64,000 nt of DNA from Dipteris shenzhenensis (lineage: Eukaryota; Polypodiophyta; Polypodiopsida; Gleicheniales), in assembly GCA_047967505.1 (NCBI GenBank), contig CM106539.1; one strand, given 5' to 3'. Shown piece by piece: positions 33,760 to 46,289 of this stretch. A program made the translations under genes and the position numbers. The notes beneath the pieces were generated by a model that saw only the letters and a list, made by a program, of their open reading frames with translations, did not search any database and was not told where the DNA came from. Each line of letters starts with the position of its first letter. Positions within the stretch are counted from its first letter, which is position 1.

Positions 33760-33977
33760 CACAAACATGCATCTCTCTCTATCTCTCTTTCCCTCTCTCT
33801 CTTTTACTCTCCCTCTCTCTCTTTTACTCTCCCTTTCTCTCTTTTCATCTCCCTTGCTCTCTTTCCCTCTCTCTTTTACCCTCCCTCTCTCTCTTTTCCT
33901 TTCTCCCTCCTCTCTCCCTCTCTCTCTCTCCCTCTCTCCCTCTCTCTCTTTCCCTCTCCCTCTCTCTCTTTCCTCTA

Positions 33978-34023
<46 letters not shown>

Positions 34024-34085
34024 ATCCCTCTCTTTCCCTCTCTCCCTATATTTCACACACCCTCTCTCTCTTTCCCTCTCTAACA
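33760..34085. repeat. CT-rich simple repeat (CTCTCT/TTTCCC)
   Basis: About 325 bp of CTCTCTCTTTCCCTCTC-type sequence including a pure CT run near 33980-34018. Open frames in both directions are repeat by-products. Confidence 0.9.
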
Positions 34086-34779
34086 GCCTGTAGTCAACTA
34101 GGGCGAGGTGATTATATCCGATCGAGGTGAGCCATCACCTAGCCCGGACTGATTGACACCAAAGACTAAAGAAGAAAAATCACCCAAAGATGAAAAAAAA
34201 CAGACAAGTAGAAGAAATCGATAGCTATATGTGTGGTAGTGGTGAGGGCGAGGTCTTTTTATAAGATTTTGTAGTGACACCATGCGGTACCTCCCCCGAT
34301 TGTGTGGTGTGTCAATGCAGGATTTGTGGAGACTGGTGATGATACTGCACATCCTATTGTGCAGATTGGCAAAATTCCTTTGTCTATGTAGGATCGAAAA
34401 TCGGATGGTTCATGATGACACATGTGCTAATATGATAAACACTGCATAGTATGGGTGCGTCACCAAGCGGTGTCTCTTGGCACCCTAAAAAAAACCGTGT
34501 GGTATATCTATGGGACTATGCGGGGTATAGTGAATTGATGAAGGATGCAATATGCCATGGATAGAACAAGGCAAATAGCTGTTGAGAGAGAGAAAAACAC
34601 AAATAGAACATCTAACTATGTACACAAGAAATAGAAAGACAAATCCATGCCAACCCAAAAAGCCTTGTTTAGACATTTGTCGTGATTTTGTTCATTCTGC
34701 ATGTGGATGAAACATGGGATAAGTGCACCAATTTATCTCATGCAAGTCCATGGACCTTGAACAGGCTGGAGCCCATCAA
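34086..34779. other. Intergenic, no feature recognised
   Basis: Mixed sequence without an open frame of recognisable composition, terminal repeats or RNA gene. Confidence 0.4.
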
Positions 34780-35287
34780 TGGACATACTGCATCAGACAT
34801 GGAGAAGGAATCTATAACATATGCGATGGATAGAGACCAACTGGCTGACATGCTTTAGATGGGTGACCATTTTGTAGTACTACGGTCCCCTACAAATGAA
34901 GATAATGAGGATTATTATGTGGTGCAATGCTCAAAATAAAAAACAGTCCTCATAGAGCAAGAGACAGATGGTTGGGGTAATGTCTTCAACATTGGGGATC
35001 AAGTGGTTTTTGGAATCTTTTATGCAAAAATCCCAAAATGCAAAAGAAATTAGGCATTACTAAAAGATGCACCACCTACTATAGTGCATGCTAATGCAGT
35101 GTTGGCAATAAAGTTCCAAATGTCACAAGCAAAGCACAAGGTTAAAGGAGAGAGAACCATCATATACCCCAGGAGGTGCACGAATGGATCTTGGCAAACA
35201 TTTCTCTATAAGAAGTGTTGCACTGTTGCTGAGCATGTATTTTTGCAATGGATCTTACATATTTTTGTGCGCATTTTGTATTTTTAG
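34780..35287 (+). pseudogene. C-terminal fragment of the HWVWSDG..SQFK family
   Basis: The plus-strand frame carries MGDHFVV, DYYVVQCSK, DGWGNVFNIGDQVVFG and VLAIKF, matching in order GDNFVV, DFYILKC, WGNV..G and VRAIK of the minus-strand relic at 10451-10825. Stops follow CSK and KCKRN. The SDG/QFK part is not present. It shows that the family has at least two loci in this window. Confidence 0.5.
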
Positions 35288-35499
35288 CTACCCCTTTGGG
35301 GACTAATTTTTGTAATACAAAGGCATCTTGTTTCTCTTGGGGATGCTCCGCAATGAGGAACTTTAACAATTTTTAATATTATTAGTTTTAATTGTGTACT
35401 ATTATATTATTACTGTTTAGGGATTGCTGTCATATCATACTATTAGCCCTATTCTTTAGTGATTGTGTACTATTGTAGTAGTTTTTATAGTTCATATTA

Positions 35500-35775
35500 A
35501 GTTTGTTCTACTGTCATATCATACTACTTATTACTATTTAGTTAGTACTATTTAGTACTATGTACTACTATCTTAAGTAACTCATCTACTATTAATTTTG
35601 AGAGAGAGAGAGAGAACAATTATACTACTGTCATATCATACTACTTAGTACTATTTGGTTAGTACTATGTGATACTATGCAGTACTATCTTAAGTAGCAC
35701 ATCTACTGTCAATTGAGAGAGAGAGAGTGAGAGAGAGAGAGAGAGACAGAGAGACAGAGATAGAGAGAGAACCAT
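35500..35775. repeat. Tandem block with GA microsatellites
   Basis: Two diverged ~115-bp units (TACTGTCATATCATACTACTTA..GTACTATCTTAAGTA) each end in a GAGAGA tract (about 35600-35615 and 35717-35770). A partial third unit follows at 35780. Confidence 0.75.
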
Positions 35776-35799
35776 TGTACTACTGTCATATCATATTTT

Positions 35800-36735
35800 T
35801 GTAATGTTGTTCCTCCTTTTAATATATTGCACTTATAGTTCAGAATGAGCCATACAAAATCAGAAGGCACCATATAAAATCGTAATGAGACATATAGAAT
35901 CAGTCATATGAGATTACGGAGCGCAAACGACTTGGATACAATAGCCTTGCAATGAACTCCACACACCCCAATATACAACTCAGTAAGGCTTGGACACATA
36001 TAGCAGCTCTACAGCACTGCACTCCACACACCCCAATATACTGTTTTCTAGGAAGGAATGACCCTAGAACATAGGAGTTTTTAGCCCTTCTTCCTCAACA
36101 TCCTCGTTAGTAGCCCACTCGAGAGATTGTCGTCTCGAACATTCGAAGTTGCTATTTCTTCTGTGCCATACCCTACATCTATAAGGTCTCTGAAGATGTT
36201 ATCAGCCCTTTTTGCAATTCCATCCTGTAGCTCTAGAGCATAAGAGTGTATAGCTCTATTACACATTGATGGATCTATTTAATGCCAATCAAAAATAGCC
36301 AACTGTATGAGCACCATAGCAGACATGACACATGATTCCTTAGCTTAGACCTGACTAACAGTTAGTATTATTTTATCCTAAACCAAAATTGATACTGTAT
36401 GGTTTTGCAAAAAATACCATAAAAGATAACATATAAAAAAGGACGATATAATTTATTGCATCGACATTGGCTAATTATGCACTGGTTAAAACAATTGCTC
36501 ACCTAGTACTTTTATCAGCAAACACCAGTACCATTTAACAGCACCAATACCATGTAAGAACACCTGTATATTTATCAGCTCACCATTAATTTTATCAGCA
36601 TAGTAGCAAGAGCAAAGTCTGTATTACAAAGTAACCATTACAAGTTTGTATTTAGAAAGTAACAACATCTATATTCATCAATGTACAAGTCTTTTACAAT
36701 ATAGACTTCAAGGCCTAGTGCATGGTGGGTATTGG
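35800..36735 (-). other. Mostly non-coding; one short unrecognised minus-strand frame
   Basis: The only notable frame is 36081-36266 on the minus strand (NRAIHSYALELQDG.. NIFRDLIDVGYGTEEI.. LLTRMLRKKG). Its composition is protein-like, but it has no family match I know and could be a last exon. A 32-bp-scale direct repeat (ACTCCACACACCCCAATATAC) occurs near 35955 and 36019. Nothing else supported. Confidence 0.3.
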
Positions 36736-36736
36736 T

Positions 36737-37542
36737 TTACATAAGGATTATGCCTAAGAATCTGTTGGCACATCTCATGTGGAAGGTCCAATCCATGGGC
36801 TTTGGATCTTCAGTTAACAGTGAAACGACAACATCAACACACCCCATGTCAGCATAATCTGCAAAAAAGACTTCAACAAATAATTTGGATGGATGCTCAC
36901 CATGGGCAGCTGCAATGCACTCAATCACATGGCCTTCATAAGGGTATCTCATTGTAAAGGCAGGAACACTTTCTCTGGCATTTGCTATATCTAATAAGTA
37001 TGGGAGCAACTAATCTGATAGTTCATCATCATTAGGACCTCCGTCATAGGCAAAAGGAGTTATGCAGGAATCAGGTGGACTTAATGCTGCTTTCAAAGGA
37101 GTGTCATCAACCAGGAGTGTACTCATGGGATCATAGTCAATGTCATGTGTAGCCAATGCACTAAATGGCTTAAGCATACACATCTCATCTAGCCGTGTTG
37201 GGTGGTAGAATTCTTCCCTTGTACAACAATCCTCATGTGCAAAGTTGAACAGAAACTTGAATTCCCTAAACTCATCATATCCCAATTTGCTTTCTATCAA
37301 AGACACTATGGGACTAACATTTCTCCTTATCATACTACTTGATGTAGCAATCTCAAAATGCTCCCATACAGATTTCATGAAATTGATCAATTGTGGCCGC
37401 AAAAAGATGACATGATTGCCTAATTTATGAACATCACCACCTTGGGCCATTTCAGGAGCAGTCTGCCACCACATCTTTAATAATATTCCATTCAAATCAA
37501 AGATTAACAACTTTTTTTGAGGAAGAACATCTCTGGAGTCAC
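36737..37542 (-). pseudogene. FCP1/HAD-like domain exon, copy 2
   Basis: The minus-strand exon from 37542 (acceptor TTCTAG) reads KKLLIFDLNGILL, ATSSSMIRRNVSP, NFAHEDCC, LLVDDTPLKAAL, then a stop at about 37010 and LLPYLLDIANARESVP to ..RFLGIILM and a stop at 36737. It keeps the frame where copy 1 has a stop (NFAHED) but has its own stop before LLPYLL. The usual WSS is SSS here. It retains the natural C-terminus missing from copy 1. Confidence 0.7.
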
Positions 37543-37759
37543 CTAGAAGTAACAATAACACATATTCAGATCCATCATACTTGAGTTGATGAATTGCAAA
37601 AGGAATTTTATATCAACTTACAAGAAGATAAATTGCAAAAAGAATTTCATTAAAAAAACAAGGAAGATAAATTGCAAAAATAATTTCATTAAAAAAACAA
37701 GAAGATAAATTGCAAAAAGAGTTTCATTTAAAACTTGCGAGACCAGCTCTCATACAATG

Positions 37760-38860
37760 TCATTTCATAGACAATCTGATCCTAACATTTGGGGTTGGGC
37801 ATTTGCTAGGATCAATCAAATACGACTTAGTAACTATTTGACTAAATTTCCTCTTCTTTGTCCCTGCAAGGGGAAGGCTACCGAGTAGTGTGTCATCCTC
37901 CATTTGCTCTCCATCAAAGCTGTTATATAGTTTAGGCTTTAGCCCTGATATAATCTCAGCTGCCTCAGTGATGACCCTCTCACCCCGCTATCTGTGTTGA
38001 GCTTTTCACCACTATCCATGTGTTCACCCTTGCTATTCTTTCCAGTCAACTCCCCACCGCCACCTATGTCTTCATCCTTGCTGTGGTTTCCTGGCAAGTC
38101 CTGCATGCCATATCTTGCTATTGCTTCCTCTACAATCCTGTTCGATTGCTGCAAATTTTCTTCATCTTAGTTCAATAGATCATCTTCATCCAAGTGCTGA
38201 TCATCTTCGATGTCTCCAGTTAAATTGTCTACAAAGAAATAAAGTCAGATCAAAAATGCGTTTGAGGTGCTGTACAAAGAAGATTGTAAATGTGCATCTT
38301 CACAAAAAAATACATACCCTCCTTTTCCTCTAAATTCTTGCTTCTGTACAATGACTGCACAGTAGATTTCTTCTTGTGTTGTATGTGGCGCTTCATCTTA
38401 GTAAGAGCTTCCTTAACTGGCAAACTTTCATCTGCTGAAGAATTTATAATACATGAATAGATGCAATATATAAAATAGGAATAAATGAAATAGATAAAAC
38501 ATGAACTTATAAAAATAAATACCCTCTTTTGGCCGCATAGGGAAAAAAAATAGTCCTACCTCTCTCCTCTGCAACTTTTAGGTCCCCTTGTGCCACTACA
38601 TGCTGCTTTTTTACTTTGTCCAACATTTCATCCTCATCATATTCCTGATCCCCAACATCCTTCAAGGAGTTATCTTCCAACTGACTTCCATCGAATAGTT
38701 GTTCACTGTCTTTTTTTCTACACGAGGCATGCCCCTCTACTTGTTGTCCTTTCTTGGTGTCTATGAACACGTTTAAAATGTTAGGAGTTTTGCATTTCTC
38801 ATTTTCAACAGCTTCAGCTTGCGTTGTACCAGTCTTCAAATTTTTTGGACATGGTATTTC
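37760..38860 (-). pseudogene. Acidic/lysine-rich exons of the FCP1-associated gene, copy 2
   Basis: Same exons as 26070-27100. The last exon (38228-37760) carries a stop at about 38168 (after DEDDLLN). Its final part is in frame: EDDTLLGSLPLAG, then KRKFSQIVTKSYLIDPSKCP and a stop at 37760. Copy 1 has the opposite pattern: the first part open, the last part frameshifted. Both are therefore decayed from a common intact ancestor. Confidence 0.5.
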
Positions 38861-38980
38861 GGTGTCTTTACTTGTTTGTGTAAGGAAAAGAACAACTATT
38901 TGAAATTGATTTCAAAAGACAAATAGATTATTTAAAGATAGACAATAATTTAAAAATAGTAGTATTTAAACTTGAAGGAA

Positions 38981-39068
38981 ATATGGCCCTTGCGGGGTCC
39001 CCTTTAGGGGCAAGGGACATATTCAAACATAGCCCTTACCCCTAAAGGGAACCCCTCAAGGGCCATAT
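38981..39068. repeat. 88-bp foldback, copy 2
   Basis: Same structure as 27199-27286, with changes GAGGGG to GCGGGG in the left arm and GCCCC to ACCCC in the right arm; neither is compensated, so the pairing is slightly weaker. Confidence 0.8.
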
Positions 39069-39243
39069 TTCCATTGGTTGTGTTGGAGTCCAGATGTGAT
39101 TGGTACTAAATAGTACTAAGTGGAAGTGCCACTAATAGTGCTAAATACTACTAATACTGCTGAGTACTGCTACATACTACTAAATATGACTAATATTGCT
39201 AAGTACTAAATAGTACTAATGCTAATCCTAATACTGCTACATA

Positions 39244-41469
39244 TCGAATCTAGCCAATGCAGCACAACAGATAGTACCAACTACAGATGAGATTCTTGCA
39301 TGGATAAGAAGAAATGCAGATGCACTGTGTTCTATTGTCTATAGTGTAAGTGATTTCGTCATGGTGTTAATTCAACATGTCACCACAGTGGAGGAGGCAT
39401 GGATAGTCTTGAAAAATTAGTACGAGACCATGAATTAGACACGGATTCAGAATCTAGAGACTCAACTAGTGAACGAGAAACTGTTTGAGTCTAAAGCCAC
39501 AGAGAAGTTCATCACTAGGGTGAAGAATCTGCACGATCGGATGACTACGATTGGCATCACCATCACCATTGAGAATCTAGCACGAAGGTGCATACGGATT
39601 CTCCCACCAAAGTATGACGGTCTTGTTACAACACTGAATATGCAGAACAGAAATCCACCCCTCAACTTTGAGGATTTGAGTGCAATGCTTCTGGAGGAGG
39701 AGATGCATCCAAAGATGAGGACTGGAGAAGATTCGGCTTTCTATGTTGGATCAAAGAAAGGTAAGTGTAAGGACTCTGGTAACCCATATTCTTTTGATGA
39801 TAAAAAGAGAAAGAAGAAGATCAAGTGCTTCTATTGCAACAAGGCAGAGCACAAGTAGAATGAGTGCTGGAAGAAGATTGCAGATGAGAAGAACGGAGTA
39901 AAGAAAGAGTCTAGCAATAGCATGTAGGCAATACCAGTAGAGCTATTTGTAGCAATTGAGGAGATTTGCACGGAGGCAGTTCATGTACCTGTGGAAGAAC
40001 CTTGGATTATTGATAGTGGTGCATCGCACCACATGACCAGTCGAAAGGATTGATATACCTCTCTACATCCAGTAGGGAATGACATCCTAGTAGCAGCTGG
40101 CAATGATGCAAAATGTCCAGCAAAAGGAAAAGGTACGATTTCTCTCAAGTCAGATGGAGTTGTAAAACAGTTGTCTAATGTTCTTTATGTGCCAGATATC
40201 AAGAGGAACTTGTTGTCTATTTCTGTGATCACGGATTGGGACCTTAAAGTTCACTTCGATAAGAATGGCACATAGATTTTGGATCTTCAAGGGAAGGTCA
40301 TTGGTAAAGGTACACGACGCAACAACATTTATGAACTCTCAGCTTTCAGTGCTCGAGCTGATGTGAGCAACACTAAGCTGTGGCATGAAAGGTTTGGTCA
40401 TCTAAACCTTAGTTCTTTAAAGGAGATGCATAAAAGTGGAATGATTGCAGACCTACTAGAAATTACAGATCTGCCCGATGTATGTGAAGCTTGCATGATG
40501 GGCAAGCAGCATCGGTAGCCCTTTCCTAAAGAGGCCAGTAGGGCAAAGGCTCCTCTAGAGCTCGTTCACATGGACCTCTGTAGAAAGATGGAGATGGAAG
40601 CTTTGGGTGGTTCCTACTACTTCATGACATTGAACGACAACCATAGTAGAAGGATATGGATATACTTCCTGAAGACTAAAGATGAGGCTTTTAGTAAGTT
40701 CAAAGAATGGCATGTCATGGTTCAGAAAGAATCAGGGAGGAAGGTGAAGAAATTGAGATCAGACAGAGGTGGAGAGTTCACATCAAGTGAATTCAAAAGT
40801 TACTGCAAAAGTCACAGGATCAAGAGGCAAAAACCCCCGCCACATACACCATAGCCAAATGGAGTAGCAGAGCGCAAGATGCACATCATTTGTGAAATGG
40901 GCAGGAGTATGATGAAAGGGAAAGATTTGCCAAAGAGTTTTTGGGCTGAAGCATGTAACACGGTAGTTTACATTATGAATCATAGCTACACAAAGACTGT
41001 GAATAGAATGACTCCATTGCATGCCTTTTTTGGTAAGAAACCTTCAGCTACACATTTCAGAGTTTTTGGATGTGATTGTTTTGTGCATGTCCCTGATGCT
41101 AACATGACCAAATGGGAACCGAAGAGCCGAAAGTGTATTTTCTTGGGCTATAGTGAAGAGGCAAAGGGTTATTGTCTCTATAATCCTATTACCAAGAAGG
41201 TAATAGTAAGTTGCGATGTGGTCTTCTCAGAATAGCTGCATCAATTGGAGGAGGATGCTTCCTTCCCAAACAACTAGGACCAGGATATCCATCTAGTACA
41301 ACCACCAACAATAGACCGAACTCCCCCAATGGTGCTTGGGAGGATTCAAGATAAAGAGGAGCAAGAAGAGCCTATGGAAGCACAATGGCAACGGCCATTC
41401 CCGAAGTGGGTAAAACAGTTTTTGGGTGGCAGAGAACCTCCAGCCATTGAGGAACCATCCGAACACCAC
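39244..41469 (+). pseudogene. Copia gag-protease-integrase, split by CACTA element 2
   Basis: Starts inside gag at the minisatellite junction. Gag runs to a CCHC knuckle (CFYCNKAEHK, stop, NEC; about 39830-39872). Then protease DSGASHHM (about 40014), pre-integrase zinc motif LWHERFGHLNL..CEACMMGKQ, and integrase with MDLC, RSDRGGEF, NGVAER and FWAEACNTV, ending in the post-integrase linker near 41469. Stops at about 39417, 39858, 39925, 40052, 40273, 40516, 40852 and 41233 kill it. RT continues at 53239 beyond the CACTA element. No 5' LTR. Confidence 0.85.
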
Positions 41470-41489
41470 CGGTCCTACACACGCATCCT

Positions 41490-41730
41490 ATTGCGACGTT
41501 TACGTACCGACGATTAGCGCCCGCTTAGCGTTAATCGTCGGTATAAAAATCGGGTGTCGTAAATCGTCGCTATATAGCGACTTTTAATAAGAGTCGCTAT
41601 ATAGCGACGTTAGTAATGGTCGCTATATAGCGACTTTTAAACGTCGCTATATAGCGACTTTAGTAAAAGTCGCTATATAACGACTTTTAAAAGTCGCTAT
41701 ATAGCGACACTGAGACTATATTATAGCGAC
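41490..41730. repeat. Left subterminal repeats of CACTA element 2
   Basis: The imperfect inverted pair CCGACGATTAGCG/CGTTAATCGTCGG near the end is followed by about seven GTCGCTATATAGCGAC copies to 41710. Confidence 0.85.
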
Positions 41731-41908
41731 GTTTTCCAGAGAGGTTTTTTTTTTTTTTTTAGCCTTAAAATTTATTTTCTTCCAATGACAAAATTTTTTA
41801 AATTTTCATACATGTTTGAGCTCATAGAGAAATAAAAAATGAGAGCATGTACATCAAGCCTTTGAAGCTCATATATTCATGTCCAAGTTGGAGATGAGAA
41901 AAATCAAA

Positions 41909-44900
41909 TTAAATAAGAGCATTTACATCAACTGTTTCATCTTGAGCCAAGTCTAAGGCGCCAAGCAAGTCTATCTCCAACTCTATACCGAGTTGATCTC
42001 CTATATCATCATCGTACTCTAGCATCGTACGTTCACCTAAAAGTATTTGATCATCTTCTTCAATTAAGCTTAAGTGTGGTGATCGATCTTGACGATTGTT
42101 GTCTTCCTCGTCAATATCGTGATCTCCATCCTCCTCCCGTGCGATGTCATTATGCGCATCTTCCTCTTGCCTCATATGGTGATCTACATCTTCTTCGCTA
42201 GATTCATCAATTGGATCCGGATTTGGTAGTGGCATCTCCATATCCACATCTCGATCTTCAAAAATCTGCTTTCTTCGTGGTGCAACTTGGATCACGTACC
42301 ACCATCTTGGATCAGAACGATCCGGATGAAAAACCACCTATATTGAAGATGAAAAATCACGTGCCAAATGTCGTCAATTATATATATATCAATGGACTTA
42401 AAAAACGAAAGCTTCGACTAATTGAATCATTAGTATGCACCTGCTCACAGTGCTCGGGAAGAACAAAAGTATCACTTTCATCGGTCCAATGTTTGGTGGA
42501 GTCTATTGCAAAGAGACCGCTACCATCTTTTCTCACAGTTGCATGGGGACCGTTGTAAGTAGTTCTAAACCATTTTACATTAAGAATGAAAATAGTAAAT
42601 CGTCTGAAATCAATTTCATAGATGTCGCGTATGGTTCCACAATAATCCAACTGTGAGGAGAGAAGATTGGTATCCGAAGCACTTGCTCGGCTATCTTGTG
42701 TGAAGTTAGCCATGACTCCACAATCATACGTGACTCTCTTTGAATCGATGCGTTCTATGCGAAAATGTCGTCCATATGACCATAATGCACTGTACTTTTT
42801 GTACTGTAAAAGAGCATCATTAAAACAATGAAGATGCACCTATTTTATAGCATATATTGCCACAAATAATTACTTAATTACATCAAGAGATAAGAAACTT
42901 ACATGCACCATACATCCAGATGATAACTCCCGCTCGCGCTCGTTTATTGTCTCTCCATCACGTTCGGCTTTACGTATAGCTAGTTGTAGCCAATCAAGTG
43001 ACATGTGAGTAGGGAGAAGAGCCAGATCTCGTGGATATGGTTGTGATCGCCTGTACATTACTCTGAATCTCGTCCTTGCATTTATTCTTTCTGCTTTGGC
43101 CACTTCATATCTCTCAATCCACTTCTGCATCTCAGGGCTATTGAGGATACAAAACTTATTGAATTTCTCCATTTGCTCTTCGCTCATCTTTCTTTCAATC
43201 CCTTTTCCTTGGGGGACCTCGCCAATGATGCGATCATCATCCTTGTTGTGCCAAGCTTGCGGCATATCAGGATCCGTGGATGCAAGAAACTCTGTGATAT
43301 ATACTAATGACTCTTGCACAAGCCATCCCTCTGCCATGCTTGCTTCTGGTCTTGCTCTTTGTCTTACAAACCCCTTTAAAGTTTTCATAAACCGCTCGAG
43401 AAAAAACATCCATCGATTATGAACGGTACCTGCTATAGCCACCTCATCAACTATGTGCACAAGCAAGTGGACTTGAGTTGTCATAATGCTTGAGGGAAAG
43501 TGCTTTCTCAAGCAAGCATACGGCTTCGATGGATTCCACCCTAGCCTTCTCGATGCTCGATATAGAGATCTCTTTTTGAGATATCCACCTATTTCACATG
43601 TCCATGCATATGTAAGATATTTGAGATATCCACCTATTTCACATGTCCATGAAGAAAATACATAATGCGAATTGATAGTAAGCATACCTCACAATACCAC
43701 AGATCTTGAATATAGCATTTCTAACATCTTCTTGTAAGCACCCTTTTATTGTAATTGGAAGGATGAACTATCAAAGCAACAATGAAATCATGTCAACAAT
43801 ATAACATAATAATAATTACGCTAATGCCTTGTACTATTATCGGTACACTAATTCTACTTAGAATACCTGTAAGACCTTGTGCCAATCATGGGACTTGAGG
43901 CCACTAAGCTTATTGTCCTTTGAAAATGCTCCTTTCAAGCAACGCATGCACCCTGTCGGTGTTTGAAAAGAGGCAATGTCTGCCTTGATCGCTGCCTCCT
44001 CCCTCGTAGAGAGGATCCACGTTGCTTTCGGGAGGACAACTTTTCCTGAAGCATGCACTTGGGGCCACAAACGAGACATCCTATTCATAGCACGCAAGTC
44101 TTCTCGCACTCCTCTCGAGTCCTTGGAACCAACCAAGTGTGCCCAAATGGTAGCCCCCACATTCTTAAAGATATGCATGGGATCCAAGAGATGATTGATT
44201 TGTAACTGACCCCAATAAGGAAGCTCGTGAAAGATCGATAGCCTCTTCATACCAGGAGGAGGTTCCTCTCCATTCTCCCTCCAAGCTTGAATCCAATCAC
44301 TTGCTTTCAAATATGATGGTGGTGGATCAAGCTGACCTCCACGTGCGAGATGGTCGAGCGGAAGGTATCGAGCATGACCTTCATAAACATTTTTCCTCAT
44401 GTGTTTGGAGTAGCGTGCAAGCGATTTCAGAGCGGGTCCACAAACAGGACAAGCATGGTACCCACTTGTAACAAGCCCTGCACGCGTGCATGAATATGTT
44501 AGTACAAGACATGCGTGCAAAAGAGAGTAAAAAAAGCATAATCCCTCATTGTACATGTAAAGACATAACCACGTACCTGCGCACTCTCCATATCCTGGGT
44601 AGTCATGCATGGTCCACATCAAGATACCCCTGACGGAAATATCATTGGTATGCCTAGGAGCTCTGGAAATATCAAAGACCTGCACTCCTCTCCATAATAT
44701 CTGTAACTCCTCTATCAAAGGTGCCATGTACACGTCCATGTTTCTTGCCTTGTACTTTCCTGGCACAAGTAGTGCAAGCATGAGGTGTCCCTTTTTTATT
44801 GTTAGCCATGGTGGGATATTGTAATTCACCACGACTATGGGCCATGTCGACCAAGATGTCGAGCGTAACCCGAAAGGATTCACGCCGTCCATGGCTAGCC

Positions 44901-45975
44901 CAAGATGTAAGTTGCGTGGCTCTCTCGCAAAGTCCGGCCACTGATTATCTATGTGCTTCCAAGCCGCACAATCTGCGGGAATCCTCAATGTGTGATCAGT
45001 GGACCGATGAGATGCATGCCATGTCATCAACTCCGCTATGGATTTGCATCGAAACATGTGTTGTATTCTTGCAATGATGGGAAAGTGTCTTAAGACCTTT
45101 ACCGGTATCCTCTCACCCTGCAAGTCATCTCTATATCGTTGTTCCCCACACTTTGGACAACTAGCCAAATCTCCATGCTCACGACGAAAGAGAATACAAT
45201 CATTACGGCAAGCATGGATGGTATCATAATCCATACCCACCATTGTTAGCATCTTTTTCGCTTCATCTCTTGATGCGGGCATGGTATTTGGTGCAGGCAA
45301 CATCTTTTGGAGCAACCTATGACAAAGACACTATCCAAATGATGATTCTCAAAACAAACAATATCCAAATAATGAGTCAATCAAATTAATGCAAGGGCTA
45401 ACCTCATTAAGGCCGAGACACTTGTATCCGACCATCCATACTGTACTTGTAGATTCAAGATTGAGAGACAAGCACGTAGTTTAGACATCCTGGCACCCTC
45501 GTACAATTGTGTTGATTGCAACTCTCGCATTTTCACCTCAGACTCTGACATCACGTGTACGTGGGATGTAGTGCCCCTAAAAATGGAATCCATCATGTCG
45601 ACCATACCCTCGTCGTCATCTGGGAGACTATAGTCTTGTTGAAAGTGAGAAGGTATATGTGTACCCTCGTCACCCTCGTCATCTTGTCATAAGCTCATTC
45701 GTGTAAATAGAAGATCTTCTAATTCTGGGTATACAATAAGATTGCGAACTTAAATAGCTTTGACTTACCGATGATCCATCAACATGTGCAACACCAACGG
45801 GGGGGACTGGTTCCGGCTCCTCCCCATACATCCGCAAGTGGCGCATGATAATACGACGTTGATGTCGTACTTCTCGCTTGCAATGAGTGCAATGACAATA
45901 TAACCTCTCCGTAAGCCACTTCGTGCTCCCGGGCGTTGGCGCATCATCGGATGAGCTTCCACTCGTCCCTTCCAT
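41909..45975 (-). pseudogene. TNP2-type CACTA transposase of element 2
   Basis: Minus-strand exons: 45975-45769 (CHCTHCKREVRHQ zinc motif), about 45690-45403, 45316-44577, 44477-43867, 43767-43688, about 43570-42903 (DUF4218-like FLERFMKTLKGFVRQ, ASMAEGWLVQESL), 42839-42441 (DUF4216-like YCGTIRDIYEIDF, NVKWFRTTY) and 42337-41909 (acidic tail). Exon 3 has NDCILFRREHG, CPKCGEQRY and MDGVNPFG; exon 4 has LLDPMHIFKNV. The 99-bp intron 44478-44576 has no stop, so it can be read through. A T-run expansion at 43503-43506 shifts the frame relative to elements 3 and 4, and the exon-2 acceptor is poor. Otherwise open: this is the best-preserved transposase in the window. Confidence 0.85.
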
Positions 45976-46204
45976 CTACACTTATAAAACCAAAACATAA
46001 GCATGAAGAGGAGATGTACACAATTATGAGCATAGCATGTTTAATTTGAGCTTCTCTTGAGGCTATATAAAAAGAATGACATCGCTATATAGTAAGGATT
46101 GAAACAAAAAATCCTATATAGTAAGGCTGTGTAGTAAGAGGAGATATTGACAATTATAGGCATAGCATGTTTGAGTCACAAGAGGCCTCATTAAAAAACA
46201 AACA

Positions 46205-46285
46205 GTAAGCGTCGCTATATAGCGACGCTCTGTTCCGTCGCTATATAGCGACGAATAAGCGTCGCTATATAGCGACGCTGTGGGT
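46205..46285. repeat. Internal GTCGCTATATAGCGAC cluster between divergent genes
   Basis: Three cores (about 46210, 46235 and 46260) lie between the transposase start (45975, minus) and the TNPA leader (plus). Same motif as the subterminal repeats. Candidate bidirectional promoter or operator-like region; the function is inferred. Confidence 0.75.
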
Positions 46286-46289
46286 TAAA

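Larger units (their letters stand above)
36746..39243 (-). repeat. Segmental duplication of 25007-27463
   Basis: About 2.5 kb, very similar to 25007-27463 throughout exons, introns, the 88-bp foldback and the start of the minisatellite, in the same orientation. The left border of copy 1 is the gypsy junction (25007). The right border of copy 2 is a copia gag junction inside the minisatellite (39243/39244). Clear point differences include AT-rich tract expansion near 37650-37690. Confidence 0.85.

Noticed and set aside
33651-34130. Frames of 108-159 codons in the CT-rich tract
   Set aside because: Simple-sequence by-products; the opposite strand reads Arg/Glu runs of equal length.
44478-44576. 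Continuous coding across this stretch in the transposase
   Set aside because: GT..AG borders, a hydrophobic atypical translation and its absence from the TNP2 motif order identify a readable 99-bp intron.
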